From assembly GCA_021788675.1 (NCBI GenBank), contig JAJYKI010000006.1, positions 1 to 14,784 of the forward strand: a stretch of 14,784 nt of DNA, in the 5' to 3' direction. The notes under the pieces are model-generated. The model saw nothing but the letters and a program-made list of their open reading frames with translations, had not been told where the DNA came from and did not search any database. Below, one piece after another: positions 7,218 through 13,516 of this stretch; position 1 is the first letter of the stretch, and every line of letters starts with the position of its first letter. Source of the stretch: a bacterium. GTDB lineage: Bacteria > Patescibacteriota > Saccharimonadia > Saccharimonadales > UBA4665. A program made the position numbers and the translations under genes.

Positions 7218-7246
7218 GGTCGATTACTCCTTTTGAAGCAATCCGC

Positions 7247-8044
7247 CTAGCGCCGTCGAAGACTAGCCAGAGTATCAGCCTTAAGCTTCTGGGCATCTTC
7301 TCTGGACATTTCACGCGCACTCTTAGACGAGGGTGGCGGAGATCCAGGCGGTGGTGGGGAACCTGGAGGAGGCTGTGTGCCTCCCGGCTGCTGACTCTGC
7401 CCGCCCGAGAAAAGAAAAGGCTTTTCGGTCTTCAAATCCTTCAAGAAGTTCTTGACAAGATCTGAAGAAACATCAGTAATCCCTTCCAAGCTCTTTGACT
7501 TCAACCAATCGCCTAGTCTATGTTGAGCGTAATCAAGATCGCTCTCGTTTACACCCGAAGCTAACGCCGCACGCTCAAAAGTTGCTTTCTCTGCGACTCG
7601 CTTCGCAATGGCCTTTGCGTCAGCGGCTTCTTTCTCGGCATTTTCTGCTCTCTTGGCTGCTTCTTGCTTTTCCAATTCGAGCTTTTCTTGCGTAGAAAGT
7701 TGCGCCTTTTCCATCTCGTCAAGCTTTGCGAACTTACTCACAGCCTCATCGAGATCTTTGACGCCGAGCTTCTTGAGAATTTCCTTCTCGCGAGCGTTCT
7801 TGGCCTGGTCTAGGCGGGGATTAAGCCACGCCGGGTCTGTCGCACTCTCTGTACCGGACTTACTCTGTGAGCCGCCGTCCGTGGGCGTTTGAGAGGACGA
7901 TGCCGGGGGCGGTGCTGCCGTCGAAGACGACGTGCCCTGTCCACCAGACTCGCCATCCAGGGTGATCCAAGGGCCAAGGTGGCGCTGGCCGGGCCTGAAT
8001 GTGAGCCGGGTTGGACGAACCGCCAAAGGGTTGCTGTCTGACAT
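7247..8044 (-). CDS. Capsid scaffold-like protein
   Basis: This 265-residue protein precedes the capsid gene, the usual scaffold position. Residues about 80-160 are a long charged coiled coil (AREKEIL, EKLELEKQEAAKRAENAEKEA). Disordered Ser/Gly/Pro segments flank it at 33-70 and 215-240, the latter with repeated PPPGSPPPPGSPPP. The C-terminus is a basic helix, EMSREDAQKLKADTLASLRRR, like the capsid-binding tail of other scaffold proteins. No protease motif is seen. The first 30 residues (RLTFRPGQRHLGPWI) are unlike the rest and lie in DNA of 60-70% GC. The start at ATG 8044 has an AGGA ribosome binding site seven bases upstream. The protein would guide procapsid assembly and then leave. Confidence 0.75.
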   Translation of the reverse strand: MSDSNPLAVRPTRLTFRPGQRHLGPWITLDGESGGQGTSSSTAAPPPASSSQTPTDGGSQSKSGTESATDPAWLNPRLDQAKNAREKEILKKLGVKDLDEAVSKFAKLDEMEKAQLSTQEKLELEKQEAAKRAENAEKEAADAKAIAKRVAEKATFERAALASGVNESDLDYAQHRLGDWLKSKSLEGITDVSSDLVKNFLKDLKTEKPFLFSGGQSQQPGGTQPPPGSPPPPGSPPPSSKSAREMSREDAQKLKADTLASLRRR

Positions 8045-8081
8045 TTTTTCCTGAAGCTCTTTCGATTTCCTCGGGTGAGGA

Positions 8082-8100
8082 GGTCGATCACCGTTCGACC
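8082..8100 (-). other. Short leader stem-loop upstream of the scaffold gene
   Basis: GGTCGA and TCGACC form a perfect six-base stem around a seven-base loop, 38 bases before the scaffold start codon. It would lie in the 5' leader if transcription starts in this gap. No known function. Confidence 0.3.
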
Positions 8101-8106
8101 GGACGT

Positions 8107-8133
8107 AGCCGAAGCTTAGCTCAAAGCTTGGCT
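8107..8133. other. Stem-loop built from two AAGCTT sites upstream of the scaffold gene
   Basis: AGCC and AAGCTT pair with AAGCTT and GGCT, with one bulged base, to give a ten-base-pair stem and a six-base loop. It overlaps the -10 and spacer of a promoter-like pair of boxes. No T-run follows on either strand, so it is not a standard terminator. A protein-binding dyad or leader structure is possible. Confidence 0.4.
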
Positions 8134-8142
8134 GTCTGGCAA
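8113..8142 (-). promoter_or_regulatory. Weak candidate promoter for the scaffold-capsid unit
   Basis: On the minus strand TTGCCA (8142-8137) and TAAGCT (8118-8113) are 18 bases apart. They match the -35 consensus at 5 of 6 positions and the -10 consensus at 3 of 6. The position matches the candidate sheath promoter at 2792-2820, because both lie in an unusually long gap before a GC-rich gene start and next to AAGCTT. The -10 is poor, so this is tentative. Confidence 0.22.
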
Positions 8143-8160
8143 GAGCTTCTTGAAAATCAG

Positions 8161-8331
8161 TTATTTACGGCAATCAAATGTCGTATCGCAATTATCACAA
8201 GTCAATCTCAAGACTATTGTTTTGCCATCTTCTCGCTTAGAAAATACCTTGAATTTGTCGTATCCACATTCAGGACAGAAATTTTGAACTGGCCAAATCT
8301 CTGTAACTAGATTTCTATTATTTTCGTTCAT
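8161..8331 (-). CDS. Small zinc-ribbon protein
   Basis: This 56-residue protein starts at ATG 8331, overlapping the stop of the VTC-like gene as ATGA, and ends with TAA at 8161. It has two CxxC knuckles, CPEC at residues 19-22 and CDNC at 45-48, spaced 22 residues apart with strands between (DKFKVFSKR, TIVLRLTC). This is the typical layout of a one-domain zinc ribbon. The second knuckle runs into TTFDCRK, giving a fifth cysteine. Zinc ribbons of this size in phages may bind nucleic acid or protein. The four-base start-stop overlap makes it translationally coupled to the VTC-like protein and suggests related use. The specific role is unknown. Confidence 0.75.
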   Translation of the reverse strand: MNENNRNLVTEIWPVQNFCPECGYDKFKVFSKREDGKTIVLRLTCDNCDTTFDCRK

Positions 8332-8996
8332 TTTTTAAGTCCGAGCTTTTTTCTAATCCAAGAAGATTTCGAGAATTTCGGATCACGGTATTTACGAAGT
8401 GCGGCCATAAGCCATTCAGGTACATTAGGCGAACGCTTTAACTCGATAATATAATGTCCACTATAGACATCCTGAACGTCTTCGTGCTTATCGACTGCTT
8501 CTAAATGTCTATCAATCGTCACACGCAATCCCTTGAACTCATATTCCGTGCGAACATATCTAGAAGCAAACTGCGGCTTAAGTGGACGCAACTTAATAAG
8601 TAGTTTCTGAAAAGCCTGCGGATCTTTCATGTCAAGTACAAATTTAACTCGACGCTTGAACGTCTTATTACCTACATGTGCTTTTTGCTCTAAATACCAT
8701 TCAGGCAGCCCGTTGTAATTTCTCAAACGATACTTGACCTGGCTGGTTCCATCCATCCACCCGCCCTTGTCTTTGTCCATGTAAAAAGTATATGTGTGAT
8801 ATACTCTAGGCTTTGAAAGCTTCGAGAGTTTGGCTTGAAGTTCTCTTACAAAAGTTTCATCGTCGGTAGTGAATCTTGTTTCTTGTGAATATATGCCAAG
8901 ATCTGTATCGTCTGGAATCATCGGATGATTTGGCAGAGGATGACTCTGCGGATTCTTTAGAGTCTTATCAGGATTACTAGCTCCTTGTGACGACAT
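8328..8996 (-). CDS. VTC-domain (polyphosphate polymerase-like) protein
   Basis: This 222-residue protein fits the VTC branch of the triphosphate tunnel (CYTH-like) fold. Seen in order are: R41 in ETRFTTDD; strand HTYTFYMD (68-74, the family's 'vYFDT' strand); R90 and R92 in KYRLRNY; E103 and K105 in WYLEQKAH; K114-R116 in KTFKRRVKF; R149 and E151 in VRTEYEF; R158, T160 and D162 in LRVTIDRHL; E185 and K187 in YIIELKR; then PEWL and FSKSSW near 208-213. Known VTC enzymes use such Arg/Lys/Glu residues to bind phosphate chains and divalent metal and to make polyphosphate from ATP. A full candidate set is present here, so activity is plausible but unproven. The N-terminal 35 residues are polar. 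There is no membrane helix of its own, but the upstream gene, overlapped by 20 bp, encodes a membrane protein. The ribosome binding site is AAAGGAGC. Confidence 0.7.
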   Translation of the reverse strand: MSSQGASNPDKTLKNPQSHPLPNHPMIPDDTDLGIYSQETRFTTDDETFVRELQAKLSKLSKPRVYHTYTFYMDKDKGGWMDGTSQVKYRLRNYNGLPEWYLEQKAHVGNKTFKRRVKFVLDMKDPQAFQKLLIKLRPLKPQFASRYVRTEYEFKGLRVTIDRHLEAVDKHEDVQDVYSGHYIIELKRSPNVPEWLMAALRKYRDPKFSKSSWIRKKLGLKK

Positions 8997-9324
8997 TTTT
9001 CTGCTCCTTTAGTAACTCTACTAAAATCTTATGATCATCTTTAATTATGCCAAGTTCATCTTTGATCATTTGAAATTGTTCTTGATCTCGTTTTTCAGCA
9101 TCTCTTCCGAGTAACTTTGTACCTACGCCTAGTAGAGGCAATGCCCAAAGCTGAACTGTACTAGACCAATACATAAATACAGACATTTTATCTGGCCAAA
9201 TAATTGGCAAAAATCCATAAAAGAAAAATGCGTAAGTAAGCCACATTGTTGCAAAAAGCAAAGACAAGTGGATAGCGATCCAATCATTGACTGTCGCTAT
9301 CCACTGTGCAAGCTTTTTTAGCAT
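8977..9324 (-). CDS. Two-helix membrane protein with charged C-terminal helix
   Basis: This 115-residue protein has two hydrophobic segments, at about 18-42 (HLSLLFATMWLTYAFFFYGF) and 47-72 (FMYWSSTVQLWALPLLGVG). A long charged amphipathic helix follows (DAEKRDQEQFQMIKDELGII, then DDHKILVELLKEQ). The YWSSTVQLWALP..GVGTKLLGRDAEKR pattern recalls small membrane proteins common in phage genomes. Their role is not established, and holin or superinfection-type functions are possible. The start codon overlaps the previous stop (TAATG), and the last 20 bp overlap the VTC-like gene. It acts at the host inner membrane. It might be a holin or a membrane anchor for the VTC-like protein; neither is shown. 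No lysin is in view. Confidence 0.65.
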   Translation of the reverse strand: MLKKLAQWIATVNDWIAIHLSLLFATMWLTYAFFFYGFLPIIWPDKMSVFMYWSSTVQLWALPLLGVGTKLLGRDAEKRDQEQFQMIKDELGIIKDDHKILVELLKEQKNVVTRS

Positions 9325-9530
9325 TAGTGCCTAGTCTTCTTAAAAGTTTTTGCAAGTGAAGTTTGCTTTGCAAGTTTACTGTTTCCAGTCTTCTTGGCAT
9401 CTGCTGCAAGTTTATTCAAATCGGCAGACGAAAGTTTTTCATCTCCTTTAATAAGTCCCTTGCGCTTTGCAGTCTCACGCAAAGCACCTGGATGCTTTAC
9501 TGCACCTTTCATCCAATTCTTTCCAGGCAT
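9324..9530 (-). CDS. Small basic phage protein (HPGALRETAKRKG motif)
   Basis: This 68-residue, strongly basic protein starts at ATG 9530, one base after the previous stop, with GGAAAG as ribosome binding site. It has a conserved-looking core, WMKGAVKHPGALRETAKRKG at residues 6-25, then a Lys/Ala-rich helix. Small proteins with a W..gA..HPGAL...A...G motif are widespread in environmental phage genomes near portal and capsid genes, but I know of no proven function. The charge suggests nucleic-acid or capsid-interior binding. The stop overlaps the start of the membrane protein gene (TAATG). Confidence 0.6.
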   Translation of the reverse strand: MPGKNWMKGAVKHPGALRETAKRKGLIKGDEKLSSADLNKLAADAKKTGNSKLAKQTSLAKTFKKTRH

Positions 9531-9531
9531 A

Positions 9532-9660
9532 TTACTTTCCTTTCTTTTTGTTGTCCTTGGGCGCAGTATTTTCCATTTTCTTCGCTGCTTTGAAGCCAGT
9601 TCCGACAGTGATATTCTTTTGATTTTGTTCTCTCTTTGACCAATTCTTCTTACCAGACAT
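9532..9660 (-). CDS. Tiny basic protein downstream of the portal gene
   Basis: This 42-residue product starts at ATG 9660, two bases after the portal stop, and ends at TAA 9532-9534. Its ribosome binding site, AAAGGAGAG, lies inside the last portal codons. The sequence begins MSGKKNWSKREQNQKN and ends in a Lys-rich tail, KDNKKKGK. The start (MxGKNW) resembles that of the next gene (MPGKNWMKG), so the pair may be related or may share an N-terminal binding motif. Tight packing and the good ribosome binding site support a real gene. Function is unknown. Confidence 0.55.
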   Translation of the reverse strand: MSGKKNWSKREQNQKNITVGTGFKAAKKMENTAPKDNKKKGK

Positions 9661-9662
9661 TT

Positions 9663-11297
9663 CTACTCTCCTTTCGCAGCATAATTAAGCTTAACTTGTG
9701 CATTTTTCTCTTCTCTGGCAATCGTTTCTTTTTCTTCCTGCTTAAGTTCTCTAATAGTTTGCAAGGGATTCGGATCTTTCAGGAATTGTGCCAGGAACTT
9801 AACAGCCCGCTCGACAGTCGTAACTGGCTTCTGCGCACGCGCCATACTCGCAGCCTCTGCGGCCTGGAAGATATCCGCCATCATAGGCTCAAAGTAATCA
9901 GGCCAAACAACCTGCAAGTCTTTCTTGCTAAACCCTAGGTTAGGCTTAATCTCTGCTACTTCGCCATTTTCATCAACGTGTTTAAGTGGCGTAACAAGCT
10001 TCGGATATTTTTCAAGCGCTCTAGCGATCATTACAATAAATGGCTTCATACCGCGTTCGCCATACTGACATCTCAAGATATCAGCTTTAGCAAGCATATA
10101 CTCGAAGAGTTTGACAATGGCTGCCGCTGACTGTGCGTTACCAGAGATCCTAACCGGATCTGCAATTACACATTGGCAAACTTCAAGTGCTTTCTCTCTA
10201 AGTTTTTCGACGAATTCGATGGCTATTCTTAATGCTTCGCCTTCCATCTCTAAAAATTTAACAGAGCCGTTTGCTCCAACGACAAGTCCTTTACCACGGG
10301 ATCCAAGTTGAATATCTTGTCCAGGTTTATATCCGAGTTTCGCTGCTTCTTCTGGATCTAGCGCAATTACCAAAGTAGGATCAAGATTACCGTGAAGAGC
10401 GTACTGAATAGCAGACAGTTGCTCATTGATACTATCAAATAACTCATATCCGCCTTCAGGACTAGGATCACCATCTATTTGATCATACCTCGGAATATTC
10501 TGTAAGAAAATAGCTGGAACAAATCCAAGATTATGTGTTGACGAATTCTTCTTATCGACTATTGGCTTTTCAGCTTTATTCTTAAGCTTATATTCACCGT
10601 TGTCTGTTTTGATTAATTCCTGTGGCTCAAACACAATATCTTGCATCTTAGTGATTACTCGACGATACAGGAACCATTTAAGTTCGAACTTTTCTTTTTC
10701 TTCGTTATAGACATTCTGTACATATGGATACATAAATCTAAATGCTTCCATGATTCCAGCATGGAAATCTTCCCATATTGGAGTTACCCACTTTGAATTA
10801 AACGTTTCAACTTGAATTCTGTCTTTTAGGATCTTGAAACCTAATACAGAAGAGCCCATCGCCCCGCCGTTCGTAGCGGCTTCCATGATGTTCTCTTTTA
10901 AGTAGATCTCTGTTAGATATTCGGCAAACCACTCTTCTGTATTGGGATCAGTTGTCCAATGAAACCTAGGGAAGCGATGCTCACCAAAAAGCAGCGAGAC
11001 AAACCTATTGACAATCATTCTTGCCATAGGATAAACGACACTTGGTTTTCTATCTGAAACTCTTGGACTACCAGAAATATCAGGAATCTTAGTACCATAG
11101 TAATTAGCATTAGGATTGCCAGCACCAACATTTTCACCACCAGGCGCAATCGGTCTACCGTCCCAAGTAAATTTGCGAGAATTATATATAGTATTTCTGA
11201 AATATGCTTCGTACTTGTCTAATATTGTGAACCGCGCATCACTATCAAAATCCGGCGGATCATTAATAAGATTATCTTCAGTAATGTTGATTCTCAT
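9663..11297 (-). CDS. Portal protein (SPP1 gp6-like)
   Basis: This 544-residue protein fits the portal family in size and layout. The N-terminal region ends in 'SVVYPMARMIVNRFVSLLFGE', then 'ENIMEAATNGGAMGSSVLGFKI', the usual 'a...a...Gsa.lkf' segment before the wing. A central domain contains 'FVPAIFLQNIPRYDQIDGDP' and 'ELFDSINEQLSAIQYALHGNLDPTLVI', characteristic of SPP1-type portals. The stem and crown helices follow ('FVEKLREKALEVCQ', 'SAAAIVKLFEYMLAKADILR'). The C-terminus is helical and charged (ELKQEEKETIAREEKNAQ). AGGTGG lies 11 bases before ATG 11297, and the start overlaps the stop of the 32-codon gene upstream (ATGA). Twelve copies form the DNA channel at one capsid vertex and bind the terminase. 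Confidence 0.88.
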   Translation of the reverse strand: MRINITEDNLINDPPDFDSDARFTILDKYEAYFRNTIYNSRKFTWDGRPIAPGGENVGAGNPNANYYGTKIPDISGSPRVSDRKPSVVYPMARMIVNRFVSLLFGEHRFPRFHWTTDPNTEEWFAEYLTEIYLKENIMEAATNGGAMGSSVLGFKILKDRIQVETFNSKWVTPIWEDFHAGIMEAFRFMYPYVQNVYNEEKEKFELKWFLYRRVITKMQDIVFEPQELIKTDNGEYKLKNKAEKPIVDKKNSSTHNLGFVPAIFLQNIPRYDQIDGDPSPEGGYELFDSINEQLSAIQYALHGNLDPTLVIALDPEEAAKLGYKPGQDIQLGSRGKGLVVGANGSVKFLEMEGEALRIAIEFVEKLREKALEVCQCVIADPVRISGNAQSAAAIVKLFEYMLAKADILRCQYGERGMKPFIVMIARALEKYPKLVTPLKHVDENGEVAEIKPNLGFSKKDLQVVWPDYFEPMMADIFQAAEAASMARAQKPVTTVERAVKFLAQFLKDPNPLQTIRELKQEEKETIAREEKNAQVKLNYAAKGE

Positions 11298-11392
11298 TTT
11301 TTATAACCACCTAAAAAGTTCACAAGTGAAATTATTCCGAGAATGAAAAAGACTATAGTAGTCGTCAGAAATACACATTCCATGCACGGCAA
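11294..11392 (-). CDS. Candidate 32-residue single-span membrane peptide
   Basis: The frame opens at TTG 11392, nine bases after GGAG, and closes with a TGA that overlaps the portal start as ATGA. The product begins MPCMECVFLTTTIVFF, has one hydrophobic span of about 20 residues and ends GGYKK. It has a CxxC near the N-terminus and a positively charged C-terminus. The only other readable start, ATG at 11383, would remove the first three residues. The four-base overlap with the portal gene and the near-zero gap to the upstream stop support a real gene. Against it are its size, the non-ATG start and a competing ATG-started frame of 31 codons at 11301-11396. Function is unknown; a mini-membrane effector is possible. 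Confidence 0.45.
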   Translation of the reverse strand: MPCMECVFLTTTIVFFILGIISLVNFLGGYKK

Positions 11393-11396
11393 CCAT

Positions 11397-11777
11397 TTAG
11401 TCTCCAAGTACCAATAACTTTAAAGTAGTTCCAGTCGTTCCAGTCGGTGTCGAAACATACAGACCAGTAATCACTTCTGCATTTGGCGTCTCAACTGCAA
11501 TAGCTCGACAAGACATCGTAGTATTCGTCGAACTATTCTTAGAATATGTAATTGTAGCACCAGTTATCTGCATGAGAATAAAAGAAACAGTATTAAACTG
11601 ACCCAAAGAAATAAATTGATTGGAAGTATTCGCAGGGATATTGATTTCAGTGTCAAGTTTTAGATTGTGCTGCTCGGGCAGCAATTTGCAGCCGCCCCAA
11701 GGTGTATAGGGCACGTTCCCCGCCCCGCCTTGCGGTGCCAGGGTAGGCGTCACTGTGGCGGTTAAAATGTCTGCCAA
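11397..11777 (-). CDS. Small beta-rich protein between terminase and portal, function unknown
   Basis: This 126-residue frame opens at TTG 11777, with no clear ribosome binding site and no ATG alternative that keeps the N-terminal part. The start is therefore uncertain; GTG codons nearer to residues 9 and 23 are alternatives. Residues from about 40 on are strand-rich and full of Thr, Asn, Ser and Ile (TEINIPANTSNQF, NTVSFILMQITGATITYS, EVITGLYVSTPTG, LKLLVLG), like a small beta-sandwich. The first 35 residues are encoded in DNA near 70% GC and contain PYTPWGGCKLLPE. There is no membrane helix. The position suggests a virion or head accessory protein, but I recognise no family. Upstream lie the terminase terminator and a small hairpin. 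Confidence 0.5.
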   Translation of the reverse strand: MADILTATVTPTLAPQGGAGNVPYTPWGGCKLLPEQHNLKLDTEINIPANTSNQFISLGQFNTVSFILMQITGATITYSKNSSTNTTMSCRAIAVETPNAEVITGLYVSTPTGTTGTTLKLLVLGD

Positions 11778-11798
11778 GGCGGTTCTCGTGCGTTCTTG

Positions 11799-11816
11799 CG
11801 TGCCTGTAAAGGCACG
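11799..11816 (-). other. Seven-bp leader hairpin before the TTG-started gene
   Basis: CGTGCCT and AGGCACG form a perfect seven-base stem with a four-base loop, ending 21 bases before the TTG start codon at 11777. It would sit in the 5' leader of the portal unit, where it could affect translation. No T-run follows, so it is not a terminator. Confidence 0.35.
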
Positions 11817-11880
11817 ACTTGCGGCTCCCGGCGGCGGAACCTACAGACGCCCGGTAGCTACAGAGTACCCGAAGCTTCCT

Positions 11881-11920
11881 AAAAATCCAAGCCCCCTGGC
11901 TCGAAAGCTAGGAGGCTTGG
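11881..11920 (-). terminator. Rho-independent terminator after the terminase gene
   Basis: On the minus strand CCAAGCCTCCTAGCT pairs with AGCCAGGGGGCTTGG around a four-base loop (15 positions, one G-U pair and one mismatch). ATTTTT follows at once. It lies about 40 bases after the terminase stop. This is the best terminator in the window and closes the glycosyltransferase-methyltransferase-terminase unit. Confidence 0.65.
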
Positions 11921-11959
11921 GCATCGGAGCGGCTTGTCTCGCTATCTTCGCCCCGAAGT

Positions 11960-13516
11960 CTATCGCGCTAGGCCATTCGTATTTATGAATCCTACAAATG
12001 GATTATCAACAGAACTAACTAAGCGTGCGGCTTCACAAGCAAAGAATATCGCGTCAAAATCATCATCATGCTCGACATTTGGCATATTTACCAGAGTCTC
12101 TAAAAGATCAATAGAAGATGGTGCCAAATGTAATTTATGATTTTGAGTCAAACTAGAGAAAAGCTTGGCACGCATGACTTTATCTAATTTAGTCTTGATC
12201 TCTTGAATCTGCATCCAGATTGAAACAGATCGCAATTGGCCAGCAAGGGCAGCCTGATAGGCTACTGCTTCGATTCCAATCGCCACTGGATTCCACTTTT
12301 TCCATTGTGCAACGATATATTCGACCTGATCTGGGAAAGATAGGTGCCCCTTGAAATTCTCAAGATCAAAAACTTCTTCAGTATCTGGATCAACTCCTAT
12401 TGTCTGATGTGCAAAATAGTCAGCCGTCTGTTTTAGAGAGATTGCAGGGTCAACACCCTGATAGATAAACAATCGTCGAGACGTACCATCTGGTTTACGT
12501 CCACTCATTACTTCCAGATAGTTTGTCCAAACATAAGGCTCAACATCTGTACGTTTGATAATCTCTTGAGAAGTTACCTTAGCGTCATTCTGATATTGCA
12601 GACTAAAAATAAACTCGTTCTCTTGTCTTAGGGCTTGTAAATCTTCTAATGGATACTGATCTTCCCAAAAAGACACTTCTTTTGTAGGTGGTGCAGAATT
12701 CTGCTCTGCAAATAACTTTCTATCTTCGTCTGTTATTTCAACATCGACTTTTTGTATGGCCGGAACTACTAATACATTGGGACCGATCTTTTTATTTGCG
12801 TACTTTATTTCTTCTCGTTTCACTCCGTCTGGCAAAATAATCGTCTTTTTTTTAACTTTAGCTAATTCACCGTAAATGTCTTCTGGATGATATCTAGTGC
12901 CAAGCACTCGAAGAGAACCGTCTGGCATAAGTGTAGGCATGAGTGACATTCTGAACCATGTAGAAATAAACTCTCTTTGTGTATCGGTCTGCGAATTTTC
13001 AAGATCTACCAGATCATCTGCTATGATTTCATCAAAGTGCTTACTAACGATACCGCCGCCTACACCTGCGACAAATACGTTAGGCTCACTCTCGAAACTT
13101 TTTCTATTAGCCAATGTGATCTCTGTTTCGTTCCAAATTGGACCTACTAGATCGCCAAATAATTTTTTAAGATCTTCATTACTTTCGAAGTGTGTTTTGA
13201 TGCCTCGCAAGAAGTGCTTAGCCTGATTTTCAGACCTAGAAACAATACAAATTCTTAGATTAGGGTTATTTAGCAATCGCCAGATTACATATCCTTTGTC
13301 ATTTACAAAACTCTTACCAGAGTTTCTAGGCGCAAGAATCATGCTATGCTGATGAGTAAGCTGATATTCAAGTATCTGGCTGTGATAAGGTGTCATCAAA
13401 TGGCCAAGAACTGCATACTGGAAAAAATCACAGCGCTCAAGGCACATCTTTTTAACCCCCTCAATATGAGGAGGCATAGGCGGCATTGGCGGTGGGACGT
13501 AAATCTTTCTAGGCAT
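11960..13516 (-). CDS. terL: Terminase large subunit (packaging ATPase-nuclease)
   Basis: The 518-residue protein shows the complete terminase pattern. Walker A is APRNSGKS at 62-69. Walker B with the catalytic acidic residue is FDEIIADD at 161-168. The coupling motif VLGTRYHPEDIYG is at 204-216. The RuvC-like nuclease acidic residues are D356 (YQGVDPAIS), E416 (IGIEAVAYQ) and the D484-D488 cluster (HDDDFDAI). It cuts concatemeric DNA and pumps it through the portal using ATP. The N-terminus is unusually proline-rich (VPPPMPPMPPH at 7-17) before the first helix. The start at ATG 13516 overlaps the methyltransferase stop by 8 bp and has no strong ribosome binding site, so translation is probably coupled. 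A terminator follows. No small subunit gene is in the window. Confidence 0.95.
   Translation of the reverse strand: MPRKIYVPPPMPPMPPHIEGVKKMCLERCDFFQYAVLGHLMTPYHSQILEYQLTHQHSMILAPRNSGKSFVNDKGYVIWRLLNNPNLRICIVSRSENQAKHFLRGIKTHFESNEDLKKLFGDLVGPIWNETEITLANRKSFESEPNVFVAGVGGGIVSKHFDEIIADDLVDLENSQTDTQREFISTWFRMSLMPTLMPDGSLRVLGTRYHPEDIYGELAKVKKKTIILPDGVKREEIKYANKKIGPNVLVVPAIQKVDVEITDEDRKLFAEQNSAPPTKEVSFWEDQYPLEDLQALRQENEFIFSLQYQNDAKVTSQEIIKRTDVEPYVWTNYLEVMSGRKPDGTSRRLFIYQGVDPAISLKQTADYFAHQTIGVDPDTEEVFDLENFKGHLSFPDQVEYIVAQWKKWNPVAIGIEAVAYQAALAGQLRSVSIWMQIQEIKTKLDKVMRAKLFSSLTQNHKLHLAPSSIDLLETLVNMPNVEHDDDFDAIFFACEAARLVSSVDNPFVGFINTNGLAR

Noticed and set aside
5784..7250. 488-codon open frame on the plus strand covering the whole capsid gene
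   Set aside because: The product is Arg/Asn/His-rich with no recognisable motif, and it lies exactly opposite a well-supported capsid gene in a region where all genes are on the minus strand. It is best explained by the codon use of the real gene.
8977..9324. Firm call of holin for the two-helix membrane protein
   Set aside because: The topology allows it, but no lysin or spanin gene is nearby, and similar phage membrane proteins have no proven lysis role.
11301..11396. 31-codon ATG-started frame just after the stop of the beta-rich protein
   Set aside because: It has a usable GGAG at short spacing, but the product has no structural pattern. The shifted frame gives a membrane span and ends on the portal start as ATGA. 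Some doubt remains.
11862..11890. Promoter-like TTGGAT-17-TACTCT on the minus strand after the terminase terminator
   Set aside because: The -35 overlaps the terminator stem, and the -10 matches only three consensus bases. It is mentioned only as part of the shared gap motif.
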